A DNA stretch of 64,000 nt from Allobaileyella intestinalis (GCF_009695865.1 NZ_VUNB01000005.1:1-64000); one strand, 5' to 3'; positions 1-9,053 are shown, counted from the stretch's first letter. The notes: generated from the letters alone by a model not told the origin. Translations and numbers: made by a program.

Positions 1-1
1 C

Positions 2-184
2 TGGAGCGAAAAGACCGTGCTGAAATTGTTCAATGATCCGAAATTCCCTGCAACAGACTTCGGGAGAAACAAAGTCATTGAGGCAGATGCATTAAGAAAT
101 TATTTCTCAACAAGACACGAAAAATCATGTGATGATACGCTGACATCATCACATGGCCACGTGAGGCAGAAACATGAATATTGA
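2..184 (+). CDS. Truncated upstream copy of excisionase (5' end outside window)
   Basis: The reading frame enters the window at its left edge and ends at a TGA at 182-184. Its first 42 codons encode the same residues as the middle and end of the excisionase that follows (WSEKTVLKLF onward), because bases 1-127 are a perfect copy of 263-389. After the shared EKS the frame runs on into a different tail of about 18 residues. Its stop overlaps the start of the next gene by 11 bases. It is a duplicated, 3'-altered MerR-like DNA-binding excisionase; whether it is functional cannot be judged because the N-terminus lies outside the window. Confidence 0.6.
   Translation, partial: WSEKTVLKLFNDPKFPATDFGRNKVIEADALRNYFSTRHEKSCDDTLTSSHGHVRQKHEY
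126..155. repeat. 11-bp perfect inverted repeat between the excisionase copies
   Basis: CATGTGATGAT at 126-136 and ATCATCACATG at 145-155 are perfect reverse complements around an 8-base spacer. There is no T-run, so it is not a terminator. It lies 18 bases before the start of the intact excisionase and could be an operator or a recombination-protein site. That function is inferred only. Confidence 0.6.
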
Positions 185-419
185 AATACCAATCAACGGT
201 CAGGCGGCAGTTTCCACCGAGATCAGATTCTACACACCGAAAGATGTTGCGAGAATGACCGGCTGGAGCGAAAAGACCGTGCTGAAATTGTTCAATGATC
301 CGAAATTCCCTGCAACAGACTTCGGGAGAAACAAAGTCATTGAGGCAGATGCATTAAGAAATTATTTCTCAACAAGACACGAAAAATCAAAGGACAGATA
401 CTGGAGGAAACAACGATGA
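174..419 (+). CDS. Excisionase / MerR-type helix-turn-helix DNA-binding protein
   Basis: This is an 81-residue protein with the pattern YTPKDVARMTGWSEKTV near residues 20-35, a winged helix-turn-helix typical of excisionases of integrative elements. Excisionases bend DNA at attachment sites and bias the paired integrase toward excision. The gene overlaps the integrase start by four bases (ATGA), so the two are translationally coupled. The tail is basic. Family membership is inferred from motif, size and position. Confidence 0.75.
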   Translation: MNIEIPINGQAAVSTEIRFYTPKDVARMTGWSEKTVLKLFNDPKFPATDFGRNKVIEADALRNYFSTRHEKSKDRYWRKQR

Positions 420-1579
420 GACTGGAAGATTTTTATATGGGAAAGGGTTCATACAGAGACACGAAATCAGGAAAACGGGAACTTGTTCTCCGTTACCGGG
501 ATGAAAGCGGCGACCTGCGATACAAATCATTTACCCGGGATACTGAGGAGGAATGCCTTCAGGCGGCAATGGATTTTGCCGAAGAGTATACCGGAAATCT
601 GAACGCTGATGATTCCACCATTCCGGAGATCCTCAGAAAGCGTTTCGATAAGGATCTGAAGTTCAATTATATTAAGAAGCAAAGCTATTACAGGAAGATC
701 GAAACACTGAAGATCATCGAAAATGATGCGATTGGACAGATCCCCATCCGGAAGATTCAGAAGCATCACATCAACCGGTTTTTGAAGGAAATCACCGGCT
801 ATTCCAACAGCACCATTGAGAAACTGTTTCTTCAGCTGAAGCTGGCTTTCAAAACTGCAGTAGAAGCAGATGTCATGACGAAAAATCCAATGCTGGCTCA
901 CGATATCAGAAGGCCCAGATCCTCGAAGGCAGACAAAAAAATCCGGGCACTTACTGAGGAAGAGCAGAAGAAACTGACCGAATGCATTCTCAATGACAAA
1001 GTGCCGAAAGGAAGAAACGATTACCGCACGCAGATTCTTATTGCCCTTTACAGCGGCATGAGGATGGGAGAAATCAACGCTTTGTCACCGGATGATATTG
1101 ATTTCAAACAGAATGTCGTTCATGTAAGAAAGACTATCTCCATGGGCACCCGCGGTAAAGGCTTCCTCGGTGATACGACCAAGACCTATGCCGGACTCAG
1201 AGATATCCCCATCAGCAATGCCCTCCGGCCTGTACTGGAAAGAGCCCTTGCGGAGATGCTGCCCAATGATCCGGGCCTGATATTCTATGATCACGGAAAC
1301 AATCGCGTCATCACCACGAGCAATGTGAATTCCTATTACAAAAGAACCTGCGACAAGTGCGGCATTGAATGCAACGGACAGCATGCGCTCCGGCATACCT
1401 TTGCCACAAGATGTATTGAATCCGGCGTTCCTTCCATCGTCCTGAAGAAGTGGCTGGGCCATACTGATATCCATGTTACGCTGGATACCTATGCAGATGT
1501 TTTCGACAGAATGAACGATACCGCAATCAACACTTTGGACACCTATCTGGATTCCCTTGAGAGTGAAGAAGAGGCATAA
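416..1579 (+). CDS. Tyrosine recombinase / integrase (first copy)
   Basis: A 387-residue phage-type integrase. The N-terminal part (about 1-90) is an arm-type DNA-binding domain and residues ~70-165 the SAM-like core-binding domain. The catalytic domain shows the first Arg in SGMRMGEINAL, the HALRHTFATR box with His and the second Arg, the LGHTDIHVT motif, and the nucleophile Tyr in the LDTYADV segment. All catalytic residues are present, so it should be active. It cuts and joins attachment sites of an integrative element. It is translationally coupled to the excisionase and followed 34 bases later by a paralogue. Confidence 0.9.
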   Translation: MRLEDFYMGKGSYRDTKSGKRELVLRYRDESGDLRYKSFTRDTEEECLQAAMDFAEEYTGNLNADDSTIPEILRKRFDKDLKFNYIKKQSYYRKIETLKIIENDAIGQIPIRKIQKHHINRFLKEITGYSNSTIEKLFLQLKLAFKTAVEADVMTKNPMLAHDIRRPRSSKADKKIRALTEEEQKKLTECILNDKVPKGRNDYRTQILIALYSGMRMGEINALSPDDIDFKQNVVHVRKTISMGTRGKGFLGDTTKTYAGLRDIPISNALRPVLERALAEMLPNDPGLIFYDHGNNRVITTSNVNSYYKRTCDKCGIECNGQHALRHTFATRCIESGVPSIVLKKWLGHTDIHVTLDTYADVFDRMNDTAINTLDTYLDSLESEEEA

Positions 1580-1613
1580 TGGTCATCGTTAATCACGAAG
1601 AGGAGAAAACCGG

Positions 1614-2798
1614 ATGAATAATAACTATTACAGACTGGATGAACTTGCCCGGAAATTTTACAGAGGCCGGGGAGGAACACTTCGATACATTCCCAACGGG
1701 AAGCTGCGCTTGGATTTATACTATGTCGATGATTACGGAAGGAAGCGCCGGAAAGTTTTTGTCGGAAGGAATATAGGTGAATGTTATGAGAGAGCAAATC
1801 AATTTGCTGCGGACAGCAAAGGCCTGATCAGCAACAACAAATCGACGATTCCGGAAATCCTCCGTGTGAAACTTGCAAATGATTTAGCCCTACATTTCAT
1901 AAAGCCTCAGACGCATGGAAACTACCTGACTCTTGTATCGAATATTGAAAACCACTTGATTGGTCAGCTTCCAGTCGCAGGCATATCAACAAAAATGATT
2001 GAAAACTATCTGGAGTATATCACCGGCAGATATTCAGATTGCACGATCGATGCACTCTATCGGTTCCTCTCTACTGCTTTCGACATCGCTGTTCAGGATA
2101 ACGTGGTAGCAAAGAATCCAATGAGAGCTTTTGATATTCGAAAACCGAAATCGAAGAAATCAGCACAAAGTGTCCGTGGATTTACAGAAGAAGAACAGAT
2201 ACGGTTTCTCAGAGCACTCAAAACATATACACCGCCTTATGGGTCCATGTCGTATAAACTGCAATTCCTTGTGCAGTTATACAGCGGACTCCGGATGGGA
2301 GAAGTTAATGCTCTGACGCCGGAAGATATCGATTTTGGACGCAACCTGATCCACGTCCGGAACACGGTTATTCTGCTCAACGGAAAATCAGAACTCGGCG
2401 ATACTGCGAAAACATACAATGGTGTGAGAGATGTTCCGATCTGCAAAAAACTAAAGCCGGTCTTGCAGGAAGCTCTGGAAAAGATGAAGGATAATCCCTG
2501 TCACTTAGTGTTCTACGATCACAAGGCTGACAAGGTAATCGGCACTTCGTCGGCATCATCTTCATTCACCAGAATGTGTAAACGGTGCGGAATCGATCTG
2601 CGGGGTTCACATGCACTCCGGCATACATTTGCTACCCGCTGCATTGAGGCCGGTGTGCCTGCTGTGGTATTAAAGAAATGGCTGGGACATTCCGATATCC
2701 ATGTTACAATGGACATCTACGCAGACGTATATGACCGGATGCATCATGATGCGATTGAAAAGCTTGATAAGCACATTTCAGAGATGTACAATGACTGA
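1614..2798 (+). CDS. Tyrosine recombinase / integrase (second, divergent copy)
   Basis: A 394-residue paralogue of the preceding integrase with the same layout: SGLRMGEVNAL with the first catalytic Arg, HALRHTFATR, LGHSDIHVT and the terminal Tyr in MDIYADV. The start follows a GAGGAGA ribosome site (about 1600). It has no excisionase of its own. The two proteins match over their whole length yet differ at many positions, so this is an old duplication or a two-recombinase module rather than part of the recent excisionase duplication. A rho-independent terminator follows at 2923. Confidence 0.88.
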   Translation: MNNNYYRLDELARKFYRGRGGTLRYIPNGKLRLDLYYVDDYGRKRRKVFVGRNIGECYERANQFAADSKGLISNNKSTIPEILRVKLANDLALHFIKPQTHGNYLTLVSNIENHLIGQLPVAGISTKMIENYLEYITGRYSDCTIDALYRFLSTAFDIAVQDNVVAKNPMRAFDIRKPKSKKSAQSVRGFTEEEQIRFLRALKTYTPPYGSMSYKLQFLVQLYSGLRMGEVNALTPEDIDFGRNLIHVRNTVILLNGKSELGDTAKTYNGVRDVPICKKLKPVLQEALEKMKDNPCHLVFYDHKADKVIGTSSASSSFTRMCKRCGIDLRGSHALRHTFATRCIEAGVPAVVLKKWLGHSDIHVTMDIYADVYDRMHHDAIEKLDKHISEMYND

Positions 2799-2922
2799 AG
2801 AAGCTTGAGGTTTCAGGAGATGTATTATGATTGAAAAAGCGCATAAACACAGCACTGTAAATGCTGAAAACGTTGAAATCGTAACGGTAGCGGGTAATCT
2901 TAATAGGTCCTCCGCCAGATGC

Positions 2923-2971
2923 ACCGGGGTAACCTATACGAACCCTCAAGTTCGTGAGGACCCCGGTTTTT
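2923..2971 (+). terminator. Rho-independent terminator after the integrase pair
   Basis: ACCGGGGT (2923-2930) pairs with ACCCCGGT (2960-2967), with an inner ACGAAC/GTTCGT stem (2938-2943 with 2950-2955), followed by TTTTT. It closes the excisionase-integrase operon. Confidence 0.8.
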
Positions 2972-3012
2972 CGTTGCAATCAGCGGGGTTCAAGTGATTC
3001 GAAGAGCCTTAC

Positions 3013-3071
3013 GGGTTCGAATATAATCGTAAAATGCGTTTCAAAACTGCAAAGAACCGGAATTCGAACCC
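3013..3071. other. Inverted tRNA T-arm-like sequence, possible attachment site region
   Basis: GGGTTCGAAT at 3013-3022 and ATTCGAACCC at 3062-3071 form a perfect 10-bp inverted repeat, 39 bases apart, in the gene-free stretch between the integrases and the transposase. The motif is the conserved T-loop core of tRNA genes, a common attachment site for tyrosine integrases. No complete tRNA can be folded around either copy. Assignment as an attachment-site relic is inference. The rest of 2799-3105 holds only the terminator. Confidence 0.35.
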
Positions 3072-3105
3072 ACGGGGCTATTACATCTATGAACAAATTG
3101 CATTT

Positions 3106-4245
3106 CTACAGTGTATTCAAATACATTTCCTCAAATTGATTAGGGGTCTTATACTTGAGTTTCTCGTGCGGTCTTTCCGAATTATATCTTTCTACAAAGA
3201 GTTTAATGCTTTCTTTTAATTCACGCTCGGACCGATAGCGATATCTATACAATTCTTCCTTCTTCATGGTTCCAAAGAAGCTTTCCATAACAGCATTATC
3301 ATACGGAACATGCGCACGGGAAAAGGACTGTGTGACATTATTTGCAGCCAACAGTTTACAGAATGATTCAGCTTTATAGTTAGAACCACGGTCACTATGG
3401 AAAACCAGTCCATCGTCAGGATGTCGGGCATTATATGCTTCACGGAATGTCCTTTTTGTAAGATATGTAGTATTGTTTTTTCCAACGCAGCAGGCGACTA
3501 CTTTTCGTGAGAAGAGATCAAGTATCACACAGATATAGTATGGAGTCTCCTTGTATCTAAAGTAAGTGATGTCACTGACCCAGACTTTGTTCGGCGCATC
3601 GACCTCAAAATTCTGGTTAATATAATTCTTGTATTTTCCGAACTCCTTATTGTATAGATAGTTGGAATAAACACGGACGCTGATCAGTCCCATTTCAGAC
3701 ATAAGTTCTCTTACAAGGTGCACACTTACAGTTATATCGCGCTGTCTTAGAGCGGCAGTCATTTTACGTGCCCCATAAGTTTCACCGGTATTATAGAAGA
3801 TATCTTGGATATCCTTTCTTAATTCTTCGCGTCTGAGAAAGTACCATGCGTTCTCACGTTTATTTCGCTTGATGTGGTTATAAAAGCTGCCTCTTGAAAT
3901 GTTAAGGGCCTCGCAGACAAGATGCACATTGTAATTTTTATACAATCTCTCTGCTTCAATCAGTCGCTCAGTAAGAGATGCATTCGGCGAGCAATATGAA
4001 TCCTGAAGCACTGAAAGCAGATCCTCAAGATGGTCATTTTGGCGAAGGATATTCCTGAAGTTGCGCGGTGTAAAATCATATTTGCTGTTGCTGCCAAACT
4101 TAATATCATATTCCCGCAGCCATTGATTAAAAGTACTCTTCGGCACACCGTATTCTGCAAGCATCTGTTTTACTCCTTCACCTCCGGCAGCATATCGTGA
4201 CATGATCGCATTCTTTTCTTCATCTGAGTAGTGACGTCTTCCCAT
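3106..4245 (-). CDS. IS3-family transposase (single-frame OrfAB)
   Basis: A 379-residue transposase in one uninterrupted frame. The N-terminal ~60 residues hold a helix-turn-helix (MGRRHYSDEEKNAIMSRYAA and KSTFNQWL). The C-terminal half is an rve-type integrase core with DDE residues in WVSDITYF, FHSDRGSNY and AVMESFFGTMKKEE, ending in the usual YNSERPHEKL segment. IS3 elements normally need a -1 frameshift between orfA and orfB; here the fusion is read directly. No convincing terminal inverted repeats were found, so the element borders are not defined. It separates the integrase module from the defence genes. Confidence 0.88.
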   Translation of the reverse strand: MGRRHYSDEEKNAIMSRYAAGGEGVKQMLAEYGVPKSTFNQWLREYDIKFGSNSKYDFTPRNFRNILRQNDHLEDLLSVLQDSYCSPNASLTERLIEAERLYKNYNVHLVCEALNISRGSFYNHIKRNKRENAWYFLRREELRKDIQDIFYNTGETYGARKMTAALRQRDITVSVHLVRELMSEMGLISVRVYSNYLYNKEFGKYKNYINQNFEVDAPNKVWVSDITYFRYKETPYYICVILDLFSRKVVACCVGKNNTTYLTKRTFREAYNARHPDDGLVFHSDRGSNYKAESFCKLLAANNVTQSFSRAHVPYDNAVMESFFGTMKKEELYRYRYRSERELKESIKLFVERYNSERPHEKLKYKTPNQFEEMYLNTL

Positions 4246-4317
4246 GATTATAAAAGCCTCCTTTTCCTTTAGAAAGAATTGGAATATAAGAGAAATTATA
4301 CCAATATGGCAAAAATC

Positions 4318-4354
4318 AATGCTTATTCAGAGAAAAAATCTCCAAATAAGCATT
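4318..4354. repeat. Hairpin: 10-bp perfect inverted repeat upstream of the ATPase gene
   Basis: AATGCTTATT (4318-4327) and AATAAGCATT (4345-4354) are perfect reverse complements, with an inner GAGA/TCTC stem (4330-4333 with 4339-4342). TTCTATT follows on the + strand. It may be an A+T-rich terminator or an IS end; the sequence does not decide. Confidence 0.5.
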
Positions 4355-4419
4355 TTCTATTGAGCTATAAACAGACTTCTATTATAATTAAAAACGTAGA
4401 TGAAAGGAGAGTCCCTATT

Positions 4420-5775
4420 ATGTTGATTAAAATATCTATAGAGAATTTCAAATCATTTGATCAGAAAGAAGAACTATCAATGATTTCTTCCAGCAAAATG
4501 CAAGGGAATAAGAGTCATCGAATTAAGGTTAAACAAACTCAATTGCTTAAGAACGCTGTTGTTTATGGTGCAAATGCTTCCGGGAAATCGAATTTAGTTG
4601 TGGCATTTAACTTTATTAAAGAAACTCTATTAACAGGTTTACCGGTTGAATGTATAAATGATTTTTGCAGGAACAAAGAAGCAAATAAGACTAGAGAAAG
4701 CATATTTGAAATTCAGTTTACTGTAGGTGATGTTTTTTACGCGTATGGGTTTTCTGCAATACTTAGCCAAAGGAAAATTACAGAAGAGTGGCTGTTTGAA
4801 TTAACACAAGATGGGGGAGCACATCAGTTGTTTCTAAGAAAAGGAGGGGAGTCGCCTGTATTGGGAGATAGAGTTAATGTATCTGCCGCTGAGAAAAACA
4901 GATTTGCAGTATATGCAGAGGACTTCGCTGAAAATGAAACCAATTTGTTCCTTGCAGAGATGAACAGGGGGAAGAAATATATAAATAACTCTAAGCTGTT
5001 GTTCTTTATTCATGCATTTAACTGGATTATGAACAACATTATAGTAATCAATCCTAATATGGGCCTTACTAATACTGAAGCTTACTATAATGAGGAATCA
5101 CTGGAGAACATAAGCAGATTAATCCAGACATTTGATACTGGAGTTACAGATATTAAAACTCGTCAGATTACAATAGACGAAATGAGTAAGATGATTCCGG
5201 TTGAAGTGGTTCAGGGAATGTTTGCACATCTAAAAACTCAAATGCAGATGACTAATCTTCCAAGTATACAAATGACATGGCGCGTAGAAGGTGGATTCTT
5301 CAACATTAGGATAACGGAAAACTCAGAACCAGAGATTACTACACTTGTGTTAAAACACGGCAAATCAGCTTTTGACTTCAGCTTTGTGGAAGAATCCGAT
5401 GGAACCAAGAGACTGTTTGATTTGATAGACATGCTTCTCACTGATCGGCCTGATACAGTTTTTGTTGTGGATGAGCTTGAACGCAGTTTACATCCAAAGC
5501 TTACCGAGCGTTTCCTTAAGCTTTTTATGGAAGCACATGATGGCGTAAGAATGCAGCTGGTATTCACAACGCATGAAGACACAATCATGGATCAGAGTCT
5601 GTTCCGTAGGGATGAAATCTGGTTTGTTGAAAGAGATGCCGATAATTCAAGTAATATATATTCTCTTGATCGTTTTAAAGAGAGATATGATAAGAAACTT
5701 AGCAAGGCATATCTTGAAGGGAGATATGGTGCGATTCCTGTATTTAAGCAGTTTTCTTTCCGGAAAGGAGAGTAA
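4420..5775 (+). CDS. AAA ATPase, AbiLi / RloA-like phage-defence subunit
   Basis: This 451-residue ATPase begins MLIKISIENFKSF, the usual opening of OLD/ABC-type AAA proteins. Walker A is GANASGKS at residues 50-57. Walker B is VFVVDELERS with D351-E352, followed by a switch His in FTTHED. A longer frame opens at 4279, but the ATG at 4420 follows AAAGGAG and starts the conserved domain. It lies two bases before an RloB-type gene. ATPase + RloB pairs match the lactococcal AbiL system, in which the ATPase is thought to sense infection and control the toxic partner. Base composition is A+T rich, unlike the core genes further right. The defence role is inferred from the pair. Confidence 0.8.
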   Translation: MLIKISIENFKSFDQKEELSMISSSKMQGNKSHRIKVKQTQLLKNAVVYGANASGKSNLVVAFNFIKETLLTGLPVECINDFCRNKEANKTRESIFEIQFTVGDVFYAYGFSAILSQRKITEEWLFELTQDGGAHQLFLRKGGESPVLGDRVNVSAAEKNRFAVYAEDFAENETNLFLAEMNRGKKYINNSKLLFFIHAFNWIMNNIIVINPNMGLTNTEAYYNEESLENISRLIQTFDTGVTDIKTRQITIDEMSKMIPVEVVQGMFAHLKTQMQMTNLPSIQMTWRVEGGFFNIRITENSEPEITTLVLKHGKSAFDFSFVEESDGTKRLFDLIDMLLTDRPDTVFVVDELERSLHPKLTERFLKLFMEAHDGVRMQLVFTTHEDTIMDQSLFRRDEIWFVERDADNSSNIYSLDRFKERYDKKLSKAYLEGRYGAIPVFKQFSFRKGE

Positions 5776-5777
5776 CT

Positions 5778-6482
5778 ATGCCTGTACATACCTATACAAA
5801 TTGGAATACCCGTCCATCTGATCATGAAGAGCAGATAGAACCTTATCGCAAATATGTCTTTATATGCGAGGGGGCAAATACAGAGACTTTTTATTTTGAA
5901 CGACTCATAGACTTAAGGAAGCAATTAGGTATCCATCCATTGATTGATATCCGATTATGGGAGAAGACAGGCAAGGACAGAGACATCTCATATGCTAAGA
6001 ACCTTGTAGCATTTGCTGAAATGCATAAGAATAATCCTGAGAATGACTTTGATAAAGAAATAGACAAGATGGTCATTGTATTCGATGGAGATATATTTGA
6101 GGAAAAGGTACAAGGATATGATGAGCTGATCGCTTCAATAGAGGAGCATGATATTCCCGCAGTAACAAATCCGTGCTTTGAATTGTTCCTGATACTTCAC
6201 ATTCCAGAAAGCTATAAGAATTATATTGAAGGACATGAACTTGAATTTATCGTTGCCGACGAAAAAGGAAAGCACAGCCATGCTTTGAATGTATTACGAG
6301 AACTGACTGGTATGAATTCAAAGAAAAACCCTGAAATTGGGAAACTGGCAGAAAATATACACGTAGCTATAGAACAGGAACAACTAATAAATCAGGATAT
6401 TCACGATTTAAAAGGACAAGTCAGTAGTAATATTGGAAAGATTATTTCTGACATTTTGAATGAAACACCGGGAACTTACTAG
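5778..6482 (+). CDS. RloB-domain protein, AbiLii-like putative effector
   Basis: A 234-residue protein with the RloB pattern: FICEGANTETFYFERL near residue 30 (Gly-Glu-x-x-T-E) and VIVFDGDIF near residue 95. Together these resemble the Glu and DxD metal site of TOPRIM-like nucleases. RloB proteins occur beside AAA ATPases in abortive-infection and restriction loci. Its ATG comes two bases after the ATPase stop, so the two are co-translated; a GGAGAG ribosome site lies inside the end of the ATPase gene. Effector activity (probably on nucleic acid) is inferred from the family. Confidence 0.78.
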   Translation: MPVHTYTNWNTRPSDHEEQIEPYRKYVFICEGANTETFYFERLIDLRKQLGIHPLIDIRLWEKTGKDRDISYAKNLVAFAEMHKNNPENDFDKEIDKMVIVFDGDIFEEKVQGYDELIASIEEHDIPAVTNPCFELFLILHIPESYKNYIEGHELEFIVADEKGKHSHALNVLRELTGMNSKKNPEIGKLAENIHVAIEQEQLINQDIHDLKGQVSSNIGKIISDILNETPGTY

Positions 6483-6678
6483 TGTATATTAGTATAATTA
6501 TCAAAAGTTATGTTGCTTCACACATATATAATCTACTTAACATATTTTCTTAGGACATATACAACTAGTAGTGAGAGGGTAATCTTGGAGATTATACAAT
6601 GACCAAATAGGGTTATCAGTTAAAAAAGAGTATAGCAACGAATTCAATAATTAATAGAAAAGTAGATAGGTATAGGTA

Positions 6679-8169
6679 ATGAGGGATATCAAGATTTATT
6701 TTTCAGATTTTTTTGGCATTGATGAGGATGTAATTGAAGGATATGGAGCAGTCAACGTCTCTCTTATCAATGATCTCCCTTTATTCATTGATCCGTTTCT
6801 TCTTTTTAATAGTGAAGATGAAAAAATACGGAAGATACATGATGAGATGATAAGTTATCTCAAATTCTTACAGATTCAATCTGAGGAACAAAGCTATCCA
6901 TCACGAGGAATGCTGAATTCTTGGTATACTTTTCCTGAAGTAAAACAAACTTGGCTTGGATTTAGTTTGGAGGGAAATTCTGGGCGAGGACTAGGAGCAG
7001 ATTTTGCGAAAGGATTGCATGGCGGACTGAGTTCTATATTTAAATCTTTTGGGAAAGAAACGATTACAAAAGCTACTCATATGGAGAAGCTTTGCTTAAT
7101 TAGCCCAAATGTGGGACGGGATAAGATTAGTGATTTCACTACAGCATTTGCAAAAAAGTATTTATTAGAGTACACAGAAAAATTTGCTCGTGCTTATGTT
7201 TCCCCATCGCTTTGTGGTGAATTCGCTGTACCAAAAGTAACTTTTGATTACACTACAAAAAGATGGATGCCTGAAACCCATTTCTTACCGTGCTTTAATA
7301 ACGATTATGTGCTCCTTACTCCGAAATGCATCTTAACAAGAGATGATACATTTATTAACCGTACGGATATGCTTCATAATTTGCAAACAATAGCTCCATC
7401 GGTAGATGATGATACTTTGAGGTTTGAGCTGAACAACTATTTATCCGGACTTTTTACACGAGGAAACAAGAAGCCATCAAAAGAGGAAAAAGACCGCGCT
7501 GCTGAAATATTGATTCGCACACACCCTGAGTTAATAGATTATTACGTAAAATATAAAGAGGATCATGAGGAGGAAGCAACATCCGTTAGTAGAGAACAAG
7601 TTTCAGAAGTACAGTTATTGTTCCAAACCCAATTAGGTGAACTGGTTGATCTCCTAAAGGAAAAGACGAACTTTTATGGCTCTTTACCTGACGCTCACCA
7701 AGAAGCTATGGACCGAGTGCAGTACTTAAAGCATGTCATTGAAAATCAGGATGGTTACCGTTTCTTTTATGTCAAAGGAAAACAAATAAAGAGAGAATGC
7801 GATCTTCAACTATTGTATAGATTGGTTTGGTTCGGTTCTCCAATGGATGTAAATAGAGAAGTTAATAACGGTCGTGGCCCTGTTGATTATAAAGTTTCAT
7901 ATGGCAAAGGGAACTCCACATTAGTTGAGTTCAAATTAGCTTCAAATAGCAAACTTAAACAGAATCTTGAAAAACAAGTGGAAGTATATAAGGCGGCAGC
8001 AGAGACCGATCGAGCTATTAAAGTAATCATGTATTTCACGAACGCTGAGTATGAGAAAGTTGTAAAAGTTTTAAACGAGATCGGCCTTGCGGGATGCTCA
8101 GATATAGTGCTTATTGATGCTAGAAGTGACAACAAACCGTCAGCCTCAAATGCAAAAATTTATAGGTGA
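6679..8169 (+). CDS. Unknown protein with C-terminal PD-(D/E)XK-like nuclease motif
   Basis: A 496-residue soluble protein that I cannot name. The C-terminal ~100 residues contain GRGPVDYKVS with D403 and, 13 residues on, VEFK with E417 and K419. This D-x13-E-x-K spacing between predicted strands is that of PD-(D/E)XK nucleases. A conserved-looking Gln/Tyr helix (QVEVYKAA) follows. The N-terminal ~330 residues show no known motif. It lies 196 bases after the AbiL-like pair, with weak ribosome-site similarity and the same A+T-rich composition, and ends before its own terminator at 8314. A stand-alone defence nuclease is a reasonable inference, not proven. Confidence 0.6.
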   Translation: MRDIKIYFSDFFGIDEDVIEGYGAVNVSLINDLPLFIDPFLLFNSEDEKIRKIHDEMISYLKFLQIQSEEQSYPSRGMLNSWYTFPEVKQTWLGFSLEGNSGRGLGADFAKGLHGGLSSIFKSFGKETITKATHMEKLCLISPNVGRDKISDFTTAFAKKYLLEYTEKFARAYVSPSLCGEFAVPKVTFDYTTKRWMPETHFLPCFNNDYVLLTPKCILTRDDTFINRTDMLHNLQTIAPSVDDDTLRFELNNYLSGLFTRGNKKPSKEEKDRAAEILIRTHPELIDYYVKYKEDHEEEATSVSREQVSEVQLLFQTQLGELVDLLKEKTNFYGSLPDAHQEAMDRVQYLKHVIENQDGYRFFYVKGKQIKRECDLQLLYRLVWFGSPMDVNREVNNGRGPVDYKVSYGKGNSTLVEFKLASNSKLKQNLEKQVEVYKAAAETDRAIKVIMYFTNAEYEKVVKVLNEIGLAGCSDIVLIDARSDNKPSASNAKIYR

Positions 8170-8313
8170 AAAATGGTTCAACATATATCATATTTATAAT
8201 AGGTCGTTTTATTGGTTACAAAGCTGGGTACAAACGTGGACGGCGCTTTTCCTCCTTGAAGTTTCAACGTTTGTACTCTTCTGACTTCTTCGAGTCCCAT
8301 GTCCTACGCCAGA

Positions 8314-8343
8314 AAGAGCAGCTTTTCGGAGTTGCTCTTTTTT
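8314..8343 (+). terminator. Rho-independent terminator after the nuclease-like gene
   Basis: AAGAGCA (8314-8320) pairs with TGCTCTT (8333-8339), followed by a T-run through 8343. It ends transcription from the defence segment. Confidence 0.7.
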
Positions 8344-8402
8344 CGTGCAATTCCAAGGGAGGCTTATAGGACAAAAAACGTGTTTAGAATACATGTTAAC
8401 GA

Positions 8403-8947
8403 TTGAAATTTCAACATGTATGGGCGTTATATCTTTCTGAGAATGAATTATCGGGAGGATATCTAAATAAGAGCGTTAATTGCCCATATTGTGGAGCCAA
8501 ATGCATCAGACATGGAAAGAATAGTTCAGGTACGCAAAGATGGTTTTGCCCTGAATGCAAGTCATCATTTACACCCAGGATCGATAACTCTTCAAAACAG
8601 TTAAATATGTTTCTGAAGTGGTTGTTTGGACGAAGCACTCAAGGGAATATGCCAGGTGGGGGGGCAGAATATTTCGCAGAAATACGGCAAAGTTCTGGAA
8701 CCTGTGCAGATATGAGCACTCCGGTGCCTGGAAGGCATTGATGTCCAGAATAGCGGAACCTGTAATGGTGGTGTCTGACGGAGGCTCTGGTTTTAATAAG
8801 GCACTTCGTAAAACGTGGCCTCATGGGAAACACCAAAGGCGTCTGTTTCAAGTGTTTTCACAGATAAAACGATATACGACAACGCGTCCTAAAATACTTG
8901 CAGGGATTGAGTTATACGCACTAACCAGAGCCGCTTTCTGCGTCTGA
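8403..8947 (+). pseudogene. Decayed IS256/IS1249-type transposase remnant
   Basis: An N-terminal zinc-ribbon (NCPYCGAKCIRHGK, then FCPECKSSFT) is followed by WLFGRSTQGNMPGGG, the start of an IS1249-like transposase. Near 8650-8665 the homology moves to another frame (RIFRRNTAKFWNL). Then, after an apparent internal deletion, it resumes as VVSDGGSGFNKAL, KRYTTTRPKILAGIELYAL and so on, ending at 8947. One frameshift and the missing segment make it inactive. It marks an old insertion between the defence genes and the gene at 9177. Family naming rests on recalled motif similarity. Confidence 0.6.
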
Positions 8948-9053
8948 AATATTGAAAGTTATGCCTACAGACAAGAGTATTTCAGATATCTACGAATTTA
9001 GTTGCAGTTATAATTCACGTTACCTCCATGGATCAGTTGTGTATATTTGTTAT

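Larger units (their letters stand above)
1..389 (+). repeat. Direct tandem duplication (1-127 = 263-389)
   Basis: Bases 1-127 and 263-389 are identical by eye, offset 262 bases. The duplication covers most of the excisionase gene and probably continues left of the window. The perfect identity indicates a recent event. It leaves two excisionase reading frames in series ahead of one integrase. Confidence 0.9.

Noticed and set aside
3000-3075. tRNA gene around the GGTTCGAAT motifs
   Set aside because: Neither orientation gives an acceptor stem, anticodon arm or D-arm.
4279-4419. Extension of the AbiLi-like ATPase to the ATG at 4279
   Set aside because: The extra 47 residues lie upstream of the AAAGGAG site and overlap the hairpin at 4318; the conserved domain begins at 4420.
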